A stretch of DNA of 64,000 bases. Origin: Tetradesmus obliquus. Taxonomy: Eukaryota; Chlorophyta; Chlorophyceae; Sphaeropleales; Scenedesmaceae. Numbering within the stretch: the first letter of the stretch is position 1; every line of letters starts with the position of its first letter. Below the pieces are notes generated by a model that saw only the letters and a list, made by a program, of their open reading frames with translations, was not told the DNA's origin and did not search any database. The position numbers and the translations under genes are program-made. The stretch covers positions 372,001-436,000 of the forward strand of contig CP126199.1 of NCBI GenBank assembly GCA_030272155.1, read 5' to 3'. Shown in pieces: positions 13,401-25,831 of this stretch.

Positions 13401-15143
13401 CCCTGCCCTGCCCCTCAGGGCCTGCTGCCCGACGTGCCTGCCATCCTGCTGGTGGGTGGTGGCGAGGGCATGGGCGCGCTCAAGGCCACAGTGGAGCAGC
13501 TGGACGCGCGGCTGCAGGGCGACGCGCAGGTGCGGCAGGCTTTGCCAAGGCGGCAGACAGCGGCAGCAGTTGCAGCAGCAAGCTGCGCAACATAGTCTGA
13601 TCAGCACAAGCGCAGCTGTAGCAGCACTTTGTCTAAAGTGCAGGAGCCAGCAGGTGACGCTGAAAAGCTATTTGGTGCTGCCACAGCTGCGGTGTCAATG
13701 ATGACTGGCAGCCAGCGCTGCCTTGGCTGTGCAGTTCAGGCTCCACGCATTTGCTTGCGGCCAAGGCAACAGCAGCATCCCTAGCTGCGGCTGCCTCGCT
13801 GTCTTACTCTGCTTGCACACCACACGGCTGTTTATCATGGTGTGCAGGTGGCTGTCATCTGCGGCCGCAACAAGAAGCTGCTGCAGGAGCTGCGCGCGCG
13901 GCAGTGGGCGGGCGGCAGCCACGTGGTGGCCTGCGGCTTCGTGGACAACATCCACGAGGTGAGGGCAGGTGGCACTGTTTGGGCTGGGGAGGGTGAGGGC
14001 AGGGCGCTGGCAGCGAGGTCCGGGTATTTCTAGAGGTGGCCTGCAGTTTGGTTGTTCTCCTACGAGGAGAGGGTGGCAGGGTGGGGCAGGTGGCTGGCCT
14101 GGTGTGGCATGAAGTGCAGTGTGCAGTAGGCAGTGTGCAGTGTGCTAACATGGTGGTTGGCCCGGGCAGCAAGCCGTGCACTGCGTCAATTATGTTCCGC
14201 CTGCTGCCCTCAACAGCAGTCATTGTCCAGCTGTGCGGCTCCGGCATCCACTCAGCACGGTTGCCTTACATCGCCTGTGCTGCGCCTGTTGCCTGCTGCT
14301 GCCGCTGCTGCCGCCGCAGTGGATGGCCGCGTGTGACACCATCATCACCAAGGCAGGGCCAGGCACCATCGCTGAGGCGCTCATCAGCGGGCTGCCCATC
14401 CTGCTCAACGGCAACGTGCCCTGCCAGGTGCGCCGGCACAGCCTTTTTGGGGCCTGCTGTTGCTGTGTTGTGCTTGGTTGAGGTTGAAAGCAGCGTGTGC
14501 ATGTGACAACTGCAGCGGGTTGGGTGTGATGTCAGATGACAAAATCAGCAGTGCTGTAGCTGCTCCAAATTAACCCTGATATTAGAAGTGCAGCTGCGAC
14601 AGTGAAAGCAGTGGACAGCAGCAGCCACAAGAGCATTGCTTGCTTTGCCTTGTGTATAATTCTTGCGTGCCTGGGCCTGCTCCTGTTGGCGACGTCCATT
14701 GCACAAGTGGTTTGTTCAAACCCGCAACAGGAGGGCAACCACCCATACATGCTGCTCGCTGTCAGGCGCCATTGTCTGCCTGCATGTTCATGCTGGCTTC
14801 ATCTCCTGCCCTGCCGCCTGCTGCCTTTTCCACGCCCCCGCAGGAGGAGGGCAACATCCCCTACGTGCTGGACAACGGCGTGGGCGCCTTTGAGACCGAC
14901 CCCGCCAACATCGCCGACATTATGCAGGACTGGCTGGCCAAGGAGAACAGGCAGGAGTTCCGCGCCATGGCGCACCGCAGCGCCGCGCTGGGCAAGCCGC
15001 AGGCGGTGTACCACATTGTGGAGGAGCTGGCGCAGCTGGCTGACAGCCTGGGGGCGGAGGCGCGGCTGCCGGCACGCAAGTGCTGCAGTGGCGGCAAGCG
15101 TGGCAGCAGCGAGCTGCCTGTAGGGCAGTTGGTAGCAGCGTGA
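10471..15143 (+). CDS. MGD1: monogalactosyldiacylglycerol synthase (GT28 family)
   Basis: Makes MGDG, the main thylakoid lipid, by moving galactose from UDP-Gal to diacylglycerol at the plastid envelope. Nine exons fit in phase: 10471-10821, 11290-11475, 12030-12226, 12544-12703, 12984-13136, 13419-13529, 13848-13958, 14320-14427, 14844-15143, giving about 558 residues. Exon 1 is a Ser/Gln-rich leader, plausibly a transit peptide. Family blocks in order: [20 protein letters not shown] (donor/acceptor loop), [49 protein letters not shown]-type [48 protein letters not shown] and [13 protein letters not shown]. Length matches plant MGD1. The gene sits alone in the loop between the two histone arms, and its 3' end has been copied downstream (15253-15382). 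Confidence 0.95.
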
Positions 15144-15252
15144 TTTTTGCACAAGTTGGCAGACACGCACACCACGCCAGCACGCCCTGTGGGGCAGTGC
15201 AGGCGGCAGTGCCGCTGCTGGGAGACACTTCTCTTGTGGGGTGGGTTGGGCG

Positions 15253-15382
15253 GTGAACCACCTCGTGGAGGACCTGGCTGACAGCCTGGGGGCAGAGCGC
15301 GGCTGCCGGCCCGCAAGTGCTGCAGCGGCGGTGGCAAGCGCAGCAGCAGCGAGCTGCCCGTGGGGCAGCTGGCAACAGCATG
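15253..15382 (+). repeat. tandem copy of the 3' coding end of MGD1
   Basis: This matches 15005-15143, the last ~46 codons of MGD1, with roughly 85% identity, a 6-base gap and small indels. The reading frame is lost, but a TGA stands at the position matching the true stop. It lies about 110 bp past the MGD1 stop and is either a dead duplicate or part of the 3' untranslated region. Confidence 0.85.
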
Positions 15383-16858
15383 AGCTGCGGGTGTGTTTGT
15401 GTGAGATGCGTGCGGCACTGCAGGGCGCCTTGCTGGGGTGTTGCGGCGGCAGTGCGGCTGGGTGTGGGTGTGGATGGTGGAGCACGCGTTGGCGTTGCCT
15501 GTGGCTTGCAGCTGCTGCCTGCTGTGGGGTACTCAGGCACGATGGCTCATTGGATGAGTTCTTGGCTGTGAACTACGGCCTAGGGGTTTGATGTGAAGAG
15601 AGTTAGCAGTTTGCATGGAAGTGTGAGACCAAAATGGGCGTGGAAATGGGCGACGATGGTGTGTTAGTGGAGCATCATCATGCTGGAGCGGATGGTGTCA
15701 CACCATCATGGCATGACAGCGCTGTGCTGGTGGGCAGCCCTGCATACGATGCACTACTGCCACGACTGTACAGCCATACGCACACACTGGTGTTGCGTTT
15801 TGTTTCTGACGATGTTTGGGGTGGATCTGGTGTTTGCAGGTTGGCTGCTCGGCTGATTGCTGACTACCTTGTTCTTGCCTGGAATCACAGGAATGTCTGC
15901 AAGCGGGATAATGAAATAGTGCTCCCTCCCCTTCCCCCTTCGCCTGTTCATTCAGCCGCTCCTGTGGGGCGCGGGGCCGATGGCGACGTTGCTATGGCTT
16001 AAATGGTAACATGATGATGACACTGTGTGCATGCTGCATCACATGTGTGCATGCTCGTGTAGCGCAGTGAGCGCGCAGCTGGCTGCCGTTCTAACTGTGT
16101 CAGGCTTGCCATGAAGGGGCGCCATCTTCTGCAGTCGGTCTAATCATGCGTGCTTGTGGGATATGTGGTGCTGCTGCCAGCAGCGCTGCTGCAACGTGCC
16201 AGCAGCGCTGCTGCATATTAGCTGCATGCTTTGACGGCAGCCTGGCGGCCGGCCACCAATGGTGTGTCATGCCATGTGGCATGTGTGCCCTTTTGTTGTG
16301 AATGTTCTGTGGTGATGGCATGTCACACGGTGCAGTGCAGGATGCACATGGGCTTGATCCAGGGGAAGCAGCAGCATCAGCACTGTGTATCCGCACCTTT
16401 GAGCAGGATACTCCGCATAGCAGGCATGTTGCATGATGATGCTACTTCCAAGGAATGTGCACACTGCATTTGAAGCGTGCTGCAGCAATACTATGGGATG
16501 CACTGCACGCAGGGTGGAAGCAATAGCATGTGCAAAGCGCTGTTAGCTGTTGCTGCAGCAGCAACATTGTTGCCACAACAGCGGCAAAGGAATTGTGTGA
16601 CAGGTGTGCACTGGGGTCATCTGTAATTTGCATGCAATCTATGCAAATGACAGTGGCAACCCAGCCATTAAGGGCATGGTGTTGATACTGTAAGTGCGTG
16701 ATGGCTGCAGTGGGTGTAAATTGTTGAACTGCATGGCCAGAAACAAATAGAAAAGGATCTGACGCTGTATATCTCAACTGTGGAGCCTTGACAAGTCCAT
16801 CACAACGGCCGCACACACACACACACACACACACAACATACAGCAGAAAACACTCAAG
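15383..16858. other. intergenic, MGD1 to H4 copy 2
   Basis: No gene recognised. A CA/GT dinucleotide tract occurs at about 16811-16834, at the inner edge of the histone inverted repeat; the other arm has only short GTGTATTGTGTG runs there. A 20-bp GCTGCTGCCAGCAGCGCTGC-like phrase is repeated near 16170-16213. Confidence 0.5.
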
Positions 16859-16892
16859 CTTTCCAAGTGAAGTGGTGGTGTTGAGAAACACC
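16859..16892 (-). terminator. histone 3' stem-loop and GGAAAG box, H4 copy 2
   Basis: Minus-strand stem-loop GGTGTT-TCTC-AACACC at 16877-16892, then 12 nt, then GGAAAG at 16859-16864. Confidence 0.85.
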
Positions 16893-17006
16893 ATTTTGGT
16901 TTGGTTGAGTGAGCCAGCTGGCTGCACTGCGCTGCTGGAAAACAGCAAGCAGCAGTGCCAGCACATCCAGCTGCTGCTCAGCGCCTGGCAGGGGTAGCCA
17001 AGCTGC

Positions 17007-17990
<984 letters not shown>

Positions 17991-18070
17991 GCTTGCTGGC
18001 CTGGCAGCAGCCTGAGCAGCAGCTGTGCACCTTGCTGGTGTACTGCTGCTGTACAGGCACAACCCAAACT

Positions 18071-18104
18071 GGTGTTTCTCAACACCACCAACCTGTCTGG
18101 AATG
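18071..18104 (+). terminator. histone 3' stem-loop, H3 copy 2, variant box
   Basis: GGTGTT-TCTC-AACACC at 18071-18086. The downstream box at 18099-18104 reads GGAATG instead of GGAAAG, the only sequence departure among the eight genes; the spacing of 12 nt is kept. Confidence 0.8.
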
Positions 18105-19395
18105 CTTTACACAATCATAAAGGATTAATTCTGTTAATGTAAGCTGCTTCAGCACTGTCTTGTGCATGGGCCTTTTTAAAGTACTGCAGCCTGAAGAGCA
18201 GCTGCTTGTGTCATATCCAATGCCATATCACATGCTTCTTGATTGTATGTTCATGTGGGCCCCAAGTCTCAAGTCTTCATCAGAAGGTCGGCTCGGCATC
18301 TCCTGCTATCGTCTCTAGCATCACCTGCGGTGGCCTGCACACACAAACAGCATCTACATGTGCAGCGAATCCATGCAGTTGTCGGCACATAAGCCGACAA
18401 TGTGCTTCAATGTAAGCCTCCAGGATGTACCAGTAGCCTGCTTCATGGCATGCAGCTGACTGCAATACCTCTGTCAACAACATTGACGCCGCAAAGTCTG
18501 ATGCTTTGTTAACACATTTTTGCTGTACCACTGCGTAGTACGCAGTCGCAGTGCAGCGCTCTATGAATAGGGCCTATGAATAGGCCCTATGAACCATGGC
18601 TTCGGAAGCCTTCATGATGCAGTGCTTGTCGCAGAAGGTGATTGGGAGTTTAGATAACAGTGACGCAACATAGCCTGATGCCTTGTGGCTTGAGTGGTTA
18701 CGGGTTGAAGGTAGCCTGATCCTGGAAGCAAATTTTACAAATGAGCCCAGCACAATGCCTGCAACATTGTTCAACCATGCCAGCAGCTGGCGCACTGCTG
18801 TAGAGTGCAGCTGATTTCCTGCAGGCTATCCACCTCAGTGGCGTTGCAGGTATTTACTGACCAGCGACGGCGCAATGACGTGGAGGATTTCTGAAGCACA
18901 ACCTGGTTGAACTCTGTCATAAGGCTGCAAAGGGATGTCTGTCATTGGGCATATCAAGTTGATACCAATCATGTCACAGCAATGACGCCACTGTGTGCAG
19001 ATGGATATGCTCTGGTCAACCCTACCCCCACGGAATACAATGCCTGCCAGAAGGCACTGCAGTTCTGAATGAAGACAGACACTGCAATGGACTCAACAAG
19101 ATGTTCACTGGCATACTGTCACCATTGCACAGTCACTAGCAGTGCTAGCCAACACCCTGGCGAGTCTGCAACACAACATCTGCTGCCAGCCAGCGCACAA
19201 ACCATCACTGTGGTTGCATTGTTGCCGGCTTGCAGCAAGTGATAATAATGGAACAAGGTGCTCACCCTTTCCAGTTGCTGCCAGCAAGCATGCATCAACA
19301 GCGCTGCTGATGCAAACTGGCAGTGCTGCTGCATAATGGTTACTGCACAATTGCTGCTGGATGCACACTGCACAACCATTTGCGATCACAGAAGG
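18105..19395. other. H3-H2B spacer, copy 2
   Basis: No gene recognised. It is the inverted, shorter and clearly diverged counterpart of 5671-7249. A 13-bp TATGAATAGG(G)CC phrase is repeated around 18560-18595. Confidence 0.6.
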
Positions 19396-19429
19396 CTTTC
19401 CAGTTTCAGTGGTGGTGTTGAGAAACACC
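19396..19429 (-). terminator. histone 3' stem-loop and GGAAAG box, H2B copy 2
   Basis: Minus-strand stem-loop GGTGTT-TCTC-AACACC at 19414-19429, then 12 nt, then GGAAAG at 19396-19401. Confidence 0.85.
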
Positions 19430-19504
19430 AGTTTGGAGGTTGTTGAGCAAGGCCAGCAGGCAGCTGCCTGGCATGACGTGCCCTGGCCACAGCCAGCCAC
19501 CTGC

Positions 19505-19870
19505 TTAGGCGGAGGTGAACTTGGTCACGGCCTTGGTGCCCTCAGACACGGCGTGCTTGGCCAGCTCGCCGGGCAGGATGAGGCGCACGGCAGTCTGAAT
19601 CTCGCGGGAGGTGATGGTGGGCTTCTTGTTGTAGCGAGCCAGCCTGCTGGCCTCACCGGCAATCTTCTCGAAGATGTCGTTGATGAAGGAGTTCATGATG
19701 GACATGGCCTTGGAGGAGATACCGGTGTCGGGGTGCACCTGCTTCAGCACCTTGTAGATGTAAATTTTGTAGGTCTCGGCCTTGCTGATCTTCTTCTTCT
19801 TGGCCTTGCCGTCGGTGGTCTTCTTGGCAGGGGCCTTGGCCGGAGCCTTCTCTGCTGCCTTGGGTGCCAT
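19505..19870 (-). CDS. H2B: histone H2B, copy 2
   Basis: Intronless, 121 residues, identical in protein to the H2B at 5196-5561. The ATG at 19870 gives the canonical MAPKAAEK start; the frame is open 25 codons upstream, as in copy 1. The TATA box is at 19957-19962 on the minus strand. Confidence 0.98.
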   Translation of the reverse strand: MAPKAAEKAPAKAPAKKTTDGKAKKKKISKAETYKIYIYKVLKQVHPDTGISSKAMSIMNSFINDIFEKIAGEASRLARYNKKPTITSREIQTAVRLILPGELAKHAVSEGTKAVTKFTSA

Positions 19871-20165
19871 TGCGAACTGCTGTTGTTGACTCGAGGTCAA
19901 AGAGTATGTGTTGAGAGCAAAGAGTGTTGTGGTGTTCCTCAACAACAGCTTTGCGATTTATATGGCTTCACGAGCTGCAGAGGTGAGGCAAGAGTCGGTC
20001 GCACTCAACTCACCGGTCGAGCTCAGAGTTGAGGTCGATTCACCAAAAGCGCCCGCTCGACTGCCAGTACTTGCTGATGCGTATATAATCCTCAGCGTGC
20101 AGCGAAGCCAATCAACCACACTCAAACACTCTTTCGTTTTTTTCTCCCAACATCAAACATCAACC
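19871..20165. promoter_or_regulatory. divergent H2B-H2A promoter, copy 2
   Basis: Mirror of 4902-5195. TATA boxes are at 19957-19962 (minus, H2B) and 20082-20089 (plus, H2A), with the same TCGACC/GAGTTGAG elements between them (about 20000-20045). It shows more base changes against its partner than the H3-H4 promoter does. Confidence 0.8.
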
Positions 20166-20555
20166 ATGTCTGGACGTGGCAAGGCAGCAGGCAAGGCCAA
20201 GGGCAAGGCTGTGTCTCGCAGCTCCAAGGCCGGCCTGCAGTTCCCTGTGGGTCGTCTGGCCCGCTACCTGAAGAAGGGCAGGTATGCCGAGCGCATCGGT
20301 GCTGGTGCACCCGTGTACCTGGCAGCCGTGCTGGAGTACCTGGCAGCTGAGGTTCTGGAGCTGGCAGGCAACGCTGCCCGCGACAACAAGAAGAACCGCA
20401 TCATCCCCCGCCACATCCAGCTCGCCATCCGCAACGATGAGGAGCTGAGCAAGCTGCTGGGCACTGTGACCATTGCCAGCGGTGGTGTGCTGCCCAACAT
20501 CCACACCCACCTGCTGCCCAAGAAGTCCAAGAAGGGCGAGGCTGCAGCTGAGTAA
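20166..20555 (+). CDS. H2A: histone H2A, copy 2
   Basis: Intronless, 129 residues, protein identical to the H2A at 4512-4901, with synonymous changes. The open frame runs on upstream through the shared promoter, but the ATG at 20166, 77 bp after the TATA box, starts the canonical MSGRGK tail. Confidence 0.98.
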   Translation: MSGRGKAAGKAKGKAVSRSSKAGLQFPVGRLARYLKKGRYAERIGAGAPVYLAAVLEYLAAEVLELAGNAARDNKKNRIIPRHIQLAIRNDEELSKLLGTVTIASGGVLPNIHTHLLPKKSKKGEAAAE

Positions 20556-20613
20556 GCAGCCACCTGCTGCCGACCCAGCCTGAGGCTCACCTGCCTCAGT
20601 GCAACAACAAACT

Positions 20614-20646
20614 GGTGTTTTTCAACACCACCAACCTGACGGAAAG
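20614..20646 (+). terminator. histone 3' stem-loop and GGAAAG box, H2A copy 2
   Basis: GGTGTT-TTTC-AACACC at 20614-20629; the loop is TTTC rather than TCTC, which is the loop of animal histone stem-loops. GGAAAG follows at 20641-20646 after 11 nt, one shorter than in the other seven genes. Inverted-repeat homology ends just beyond. Confidence 0.85.
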
Positions 20647-21367
20647 CCTTCTCTGACAGACTTCTAGGAGCAGGTTATGATGAAAAGGCTGTGCATGTGG
20701 TTTACCTCGACGTGACATGCTTGTAAATTGACGAATTCTAGACAAAGCCAGGATGCTGAAGCATGCTTATGCACTGCACTCTATCAAAATGAATGCCCCA
20801 TTGACTGGATTGGTGTCACAGGATTGTTGTTGATCCAGTGAAACAGCAACCAGTCTTGAACCGTGCATCTTGTAATGCAACAAACACAAGGAATGAGCCG
20901 AGTACCGACTGCCAGTTGCAGCAGTGCTGAGCTGACTGCGAATTGCTGGCCACACAGTCAGAGCTGGCCATCTCAACAGTTTAAAAACTGTACAATGCAA
21001 CTTGATTGCAAGTCAATCAAAAACGCATTAGCTCCCTGCTTACTAAATCGTCAATAAGCCCTGTCGCTCAGCTGCAAGCTGAGGTGGCTGACAGCCCGGT
21101 TCAGTTGTGTGCACAACCTCAAGCCACAGCTGATCTGCAACCAGGCTTGGCCATGGGAGATGCTATTGATCCTGCACCAGCTGAAGATGAGGTGCTTGCA
21201 GCCTCAACCCCACTTGGGCAACCCATGCAGTGTGTTGCACAGGCAGCATGTGCACAAATACACCCCATCCTTGCGCAGTTGCGTCCACAGGCATTGCAAC
21301 TGTCTCGCTAGGGAGATGATTGGGCTATGTACACAACACACATGTGCACGGTCCTTAACATGTGGAC
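20647..21367. other. intergenic, H2A copy 2 to CB5LP
   Basis: No recognisable gene. An open frame of about 100 codons at 21006-21311 has no family resemblance and no ATG start that I can support. This is probably 3' flank of the convergent cytochrome b5-like gene. Confidence 0.45.
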
Positions 21368-21504
21368 ACGCCTGCTATTGCTTCGGTTGCCCTTGCTGCC
21401 CATCTGCTTGCCGCTGCACCTGCGGCTGTGCTTGCTGCGGCAGCGCCAGCAAGCACTTCTCCAGTAGCGCGTGTGTGTTGACCCACGGGTGGTACTTGCT
21501 GACA
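21368..21504 (-). repeat. tandem copy of the 3' coding end of CB5LP
   Basis: This matches 21505-21664, the last ~50 codons of the cytochrome b5-like gene plus a few bases of its 3' flank, and lies directly downstream of it. The copy still reads [17 protein letters not shown], but carries about 15-20% differences and a deletion in the Gln-rich part. Confidence 0.85.
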
Positions 21505-21511
21505 ACGCCTG

Positions 21512-22657
21512 CTATTGCTCTGGTTGCCCTTGCTGCCCATCTGCTTGCCGCTGCTGCTTCTGCTGCTGCTCCTGTGGCTGCGGCTGCGCCTGCTGCAGCA
21601 GCCCCAGCAAGCACTTCTCCAGCAGCGCGTGCGCGTTGACCCAGGGGTGGTACTTGTTGAACAGCGCGGTGCCGTCCCTGCCTGCAGACTTGACCAGAAT
21701 GTCAGCGCCGCCGGGGTGGAAGCGCAGGTATGGTGTGATGTTGTACACCTTCCCGTGCAGCACCATCCAGGCGTCATCCGCTGTGCGGTGCTGCCGCACT
21801 TCTTCTAATGTGATGTCTCTCCGCCTGCCCTGGCCGCCTGCGTTTGTGCAGAGGAATGCAGGTGTATGAGCATGGCAAGCATTTTCTGGTGGTGACTGCA
21901 CACACTGCAGCTCAGCTGCAGCAGACGTCTTTGCGCATGTGCCGCTCCCCTGGTGCTGTGGCTGTTGAAGCTGCTGCCGCAAAGCTGGCTGCAACATTCA
22001 TCGCTTGCTCTTGGTTTTAGAGTCTGGAGGGCTGTGACTGATTGCTCGACATGTAACGTGTGATGTGTGACCGGCTGCGGTGACAAGTCGCACCTGTTAG
22101 GTCTGCTCCTGAGCGTGCCACCCGCAACCAGTCCACTTGACTGAAGCCTTTTTCTAGTGGCACCTTGTTTCGCCGTCCCTCTGCTGCTACCTGCACAGGA
22201 CGCCGCAGCAAAGCACTGCTGTTAGGCGTGCATGGCAGTACTTCGTTCATCTTGCAAGCAAGCTGCCAGCAGGCCACATGCCACCTTGCAGCACCAGCAT
22301 CGGGTGCTTTTAGAAAGCTGCAAGTGCTGACAGTGGACTTCAAGCACGGCTTGGTTTGGCTGTACAGCCGTACACTGCCCAGCATTTGCTGTTGCGCGTC
22401 TCACCTGTATGGGTTTGCTGGTGCTGACCGGCCCAGTCCCTGCAGCGCTTGCATGCTTAACTGTTGATTGTGCCGTGAGGGGTAACTGCGGTGCAACCAA
22501 CACAATCATCAGTCAGTCAGGCTGCTGTGTGATGCAGCCTAGTGGTACTGGTCACATGAGGACCTGCTGCTGTCACTGCTTCAGCACCCAGGCATGCCAA
22601 TCTGCTGACCTTTGGTGCTGCAGGAAGAGTAGGGAACGTAAAGCCATCGTCATCCAT
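21512..22657 (-). CDS. CB5LP: cytochrome b5-like heme protein
   Basis: Three exons on the minus strand fit in phase: 22657-22610, 22190-22094, 21837-21512, giving about 156 residues. The N-terminus [16 protein letters not shown] resembles plant CB5LP starts. Exon 2 holds the family block [26 protein letters not shown], shared with plant CB5LP and the N-terminus of animal Ncb5or. Exon 3 is the b5 fold: [27 protein letters not shown], the heme ligand His in FHPGG, and the second ligand His in NKYHPWVN. It ends in a Gln-rich tail. The role is electron transfer through b-type heme; the partner is unknown. No membrane anchor is seen, so it is likely soluble. The first exon is short (48 nt) and is the least certain part. 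Confidence 0.88.
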
Positions 22658-23116
22658 TGAAAACCAGCACGCTACGTGAACGTGATCGGCTTCAAGGGGC
22701 GAGCTCTCGAGAACACCACTGGAACGTATACAGGTTACAGTATCGTGGTTACTGTATCGCCAATATCGTGGCAAAGTAGCAAACAGTCGCTCAACCTCAT
22801 GAATTAAGGAGGCAAAATTCACCATTCAAGCGCCGAGCTCAGCTCAAGAACTGTGCCTTCACGTTGCAAACCCTTGCCACAGACCTTGTCATGACACATG
22901 TTTGTACTGCTACCACTGCAGCCATACAAGTTCTGGCACCACAGCGCATGTCGCAACAGTCAACCTTATGAAGCTTCAAGCTTTGCTTTAACCAGGTCTA
23001 ATAGAGGCAGCTGCACATGCTGAAATCCGCCTGTGCAGCACACAAGTTCATCTGCATGCTGCTGCATGCTCCACAGTCTTGTTCAACCCATGCAGTTTAG
23101 GTCTTGATGCAGCGTG
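22658..23116. promoter_or_regulatory. divergent promoter region, CB5LP and Gln-rich gene
   Basis: Both flanking genes start here and point outward. A GTTACAGTATCGTGG / ACTGTATCGCCAATATCGTGG imperfect repeat sits at about 22733-22775. No clear TATA box was found for either gene. Confidence 0.45.
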
Positions 23117-24457
23117 ATGGCTGCACTATGGGTCTTTGAAGCCCCAGTAGAGGAGCTGAGGCGGCGCCTGGTTGAGCTGCAGGCAGCAGCAGATGGCCAC
23201 GCCAGGTTTGCTGCATACGTAGCTGTGCACTTGCTGTACAGCATCACTAATCTGCATCCAACTGGGGGCTTGGCAGTCGTCATAGCAACCGCATGCTGTG
23301 CCAGTATTGCTGCGTCACGTTTCACACCTGTATCTATGCGTATGCTGTGTGTGTGTGCTGTTGCCTTGCAGGCACCTGGTGCAGCTCATCCAGGAGGAGC
23401 TGGCTGAGCGGGACAGCCACGCAGCCTTCGAGGGACTCATCCTGCCGCTTCTGCAGAACGAGGTGAGGGCAGCAAGCACACCTCTGTAACCTAGGTGCAG
23501 CCTGATGGGGATGCAACTTGTGTTGAACAGACGCTGATGCTAGCGTTACAGCATCTGCTGTGCGTGCCTGCTTGCATGCCAGCAATGATTGGGACTGCTG
23601 AGGTGTTGCCACCAAGAGAACACAGCAGCGGCTGCAGAAGAATGAGCAGCAGCAGGTGCTGCAGCAGCAGCAGGTGCTGCAGCAGCAGCAGCAGCAACAT
23701 GATAACATGTGCCGGGTGTACTACCTTGCAGGAGGCCTTGCAGGAGCTGCAGCAGCTGCAGCTGGCTGCACCACAACTGCACAGCCCAGCAGCTGCGCCT
23801 GGCAACATACAACAGCACCATCACAGCCAATGTGATAGGCAGCTGGTCTGTGCAACGGACCAGCCCGCTGTCCAACAAAATCCGCAGGGCAATCCAGCTG
23901 CATCAGTGGCGCTATGGGCTCCTCAAACATCAGATGAGCTATCACAACAGCCAGGCACAGCCAACCTACCATCACCGCAGCAACAGCACAGCCAGCCTCA
24001 GCTGCCAAGCGTGGCTGCTGCCGTGCCAGCCAAGCAGGGCCAGGCAGATGTTAAGCTGACGCCGCTGCAGGCTGCACAGCGTGCGTTCTTGGAGGAGCAG
24101 CAGCGCGTGCACAAGGTGCGTGGCCCCTTGAGCCTGCTACATCTGTGTTTGCAGCAATGTTTGGTTGAGCCACGCAGTAATGCCACGCAGTAATGAATGT
24201 GCCGCCTGCCAAGGCAAGGTTGCTGTGCTAGCTGAAGTGCAACACCACCCTGCAGGCAGGGTGGGCCAGACAGGCTCTGCGCACCCATCAAGTGCTCGCT
24301 TGTGGTGCGAACACATGTAAGTGGTGAAACCAAACCAACTTGCATCATGCGTGCGTGCTGTTGTGCTCTTGCAGGCTCGTGCAGCACTGCACAGGCCGGC
24401 GCTGGTACACGGCAGACGGGTGACACCCAAGCCACAGAAAACACCACCCGCAGCAGG

Positions 24458-24488
<31 letters not shown>

Positions 24489-25535
24489 GCAGCCAGGCCT
24501 CAGCGGCACTATGACAGCAGCAGGACCACTCCAGGGCCTAGTCCTGCAATTAAACAATCACCACCGCTGTGGCAGCTGCAGCAACAGCAGCAGCAGGCAT
24601 TTCAACGCCAGCACCCAGACCACCACCAGCAGCAGCAGCAGCAGCAGCGAAGAACCTGTGATTTGCTTGGATCACACAAGCAGCATTTCCAAGCGTGCTC
24701 CTCATCTGTGGGCGTGGCCATTCCTGAGCAGGCCAGCACAGCCACATGCAGCAGCACCCTCAACAGCACCTGTGCCGCAGGCAGCAGTTCAGCTGGTGCC
24801 GATTGCGCCAGCTGCGGCCATGACACCGCTTTGGCGCAGACAGCAGAGGAGGTTGCACCAGAGGCACGTCTGGAGGCAGTAGCACAGCCAGCAGGAATTG
24901 AAGCAGGACCAGTAGCTGAGGCAGCAGCAGGGCAAACAGAGGCAGCTGCAGCAGCACTGGCAAATGCACAGCCAGCAGCACCAGCCATGGCCACAAGCAT
25001 GACGGCTAGCAATTGCAGTAGTGAATATGAAGCTCAAACGGCAGGGGCGGCCCTAGCCACGGCGCCTGGACCTGAGGCATTGTGCGGCACCCAGGAGCAG
25101 CAGTGCCAACAGGGCCAGAGCCAGCAGATTCAGGAGCAGGCGCAGGCGCCGCCGCAGCAGCAGGGGCACCAGCAGGAGCAGCAGCAGGGGGAGCGGCAGC
25201 AGGAGCAGCAGCAGCAGTGTCCGCTTGCATTGGAAGCAGCAGGTAACACTGAGGCGTTTCGGCATCACCCGCCAGCTGCAGCCCTGCTGCGTAGCAATGC
25301 CAGCAGCTCCTCCCCATCTGAGCAGCTGCTGCCAGCCAAAGATCCAGCTCAGCCCAACAGCAGCAAGGAGGGAAGCAGCTGCCCCCAGTCAGTGTTCAAC
25401 AGTGTGACTGGCAGGGCGGGTGTGCACCAGCCGCTGCAGTTGGACAGCTGGCGGGACTGGGATGCCATGGCTGGCAGCATGGATGAGGAGGGTGGCAGCG
25501 GCTTTGGGGCATGGGCGGGAGCTGCTGACGACTAG
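23117..25535 (+). CDS. unrecognised Gln/Ala-rich protein
   Basis: I do not recognise this gene. Four exons fit in phase: 23117-23205, 23372-23462, 23732-24115, 24375-25535, giving about 574 residues. The first ~90 residues look like a helical, probably coiled-coil, domain (VEELRRRLVELQAAADGHAR, HLVQLIQEELAERDSHAAFE, EALQELQQLQ) and are the only part likely to be conserved. The rest is Gln/Ala/Ser/Pro-rich low complexity, with a basic patch HGRRVTPKPQKTPP near residue 200 and an acidic end (SMDEEGG...AGAADD). The stop TAG at 25533 lies 296 bp before the SMN-like gene. I considered fusion with that gene, but no donor site was found before the stop. Confidence 0.6.
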
Positions 25536-25831
25536 CTGGTGAGCTGCGCCTTGGCTGATGGTGCAGGTGTGCACAGAGGTGTGTTGCATCAGGGCCGTGC
25601 TTCTGCAGTGCTGCTGCATGTTGTCCCTGTTCAAAATTTTGTCGTGACGATTGTCATGACAACCTGGTTTAACTCTGAAACACAGGTGCTGCATCAGCAG
25701 GCAGCAAGTCACCTTTCATTGGTGTCTGTTCGCCATTTTGTTCTGTGCCCCTGTCCAGCACCCTGTACAGCAAGCCAGCGTCAGTTGCTCAAGTTTGTCC
25801 TGCTTGACCTGCTGGGGAGCCCCTTGGTGTG

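Noticed and set aside
15241-15382. Alternative last exon of MGD1
   Set aside because: The copied segment has lost the frame through indels and has no clear acceptor that would restore it. A fragment duplication is simpler.
21006-21311. 101-codon open frame between H2A copy 2 and CB5LP
   Set aside because: It has no ATG start, no family resemblance and no sign of splicing partners, and it lies in the 3' flank of two convergent genes.
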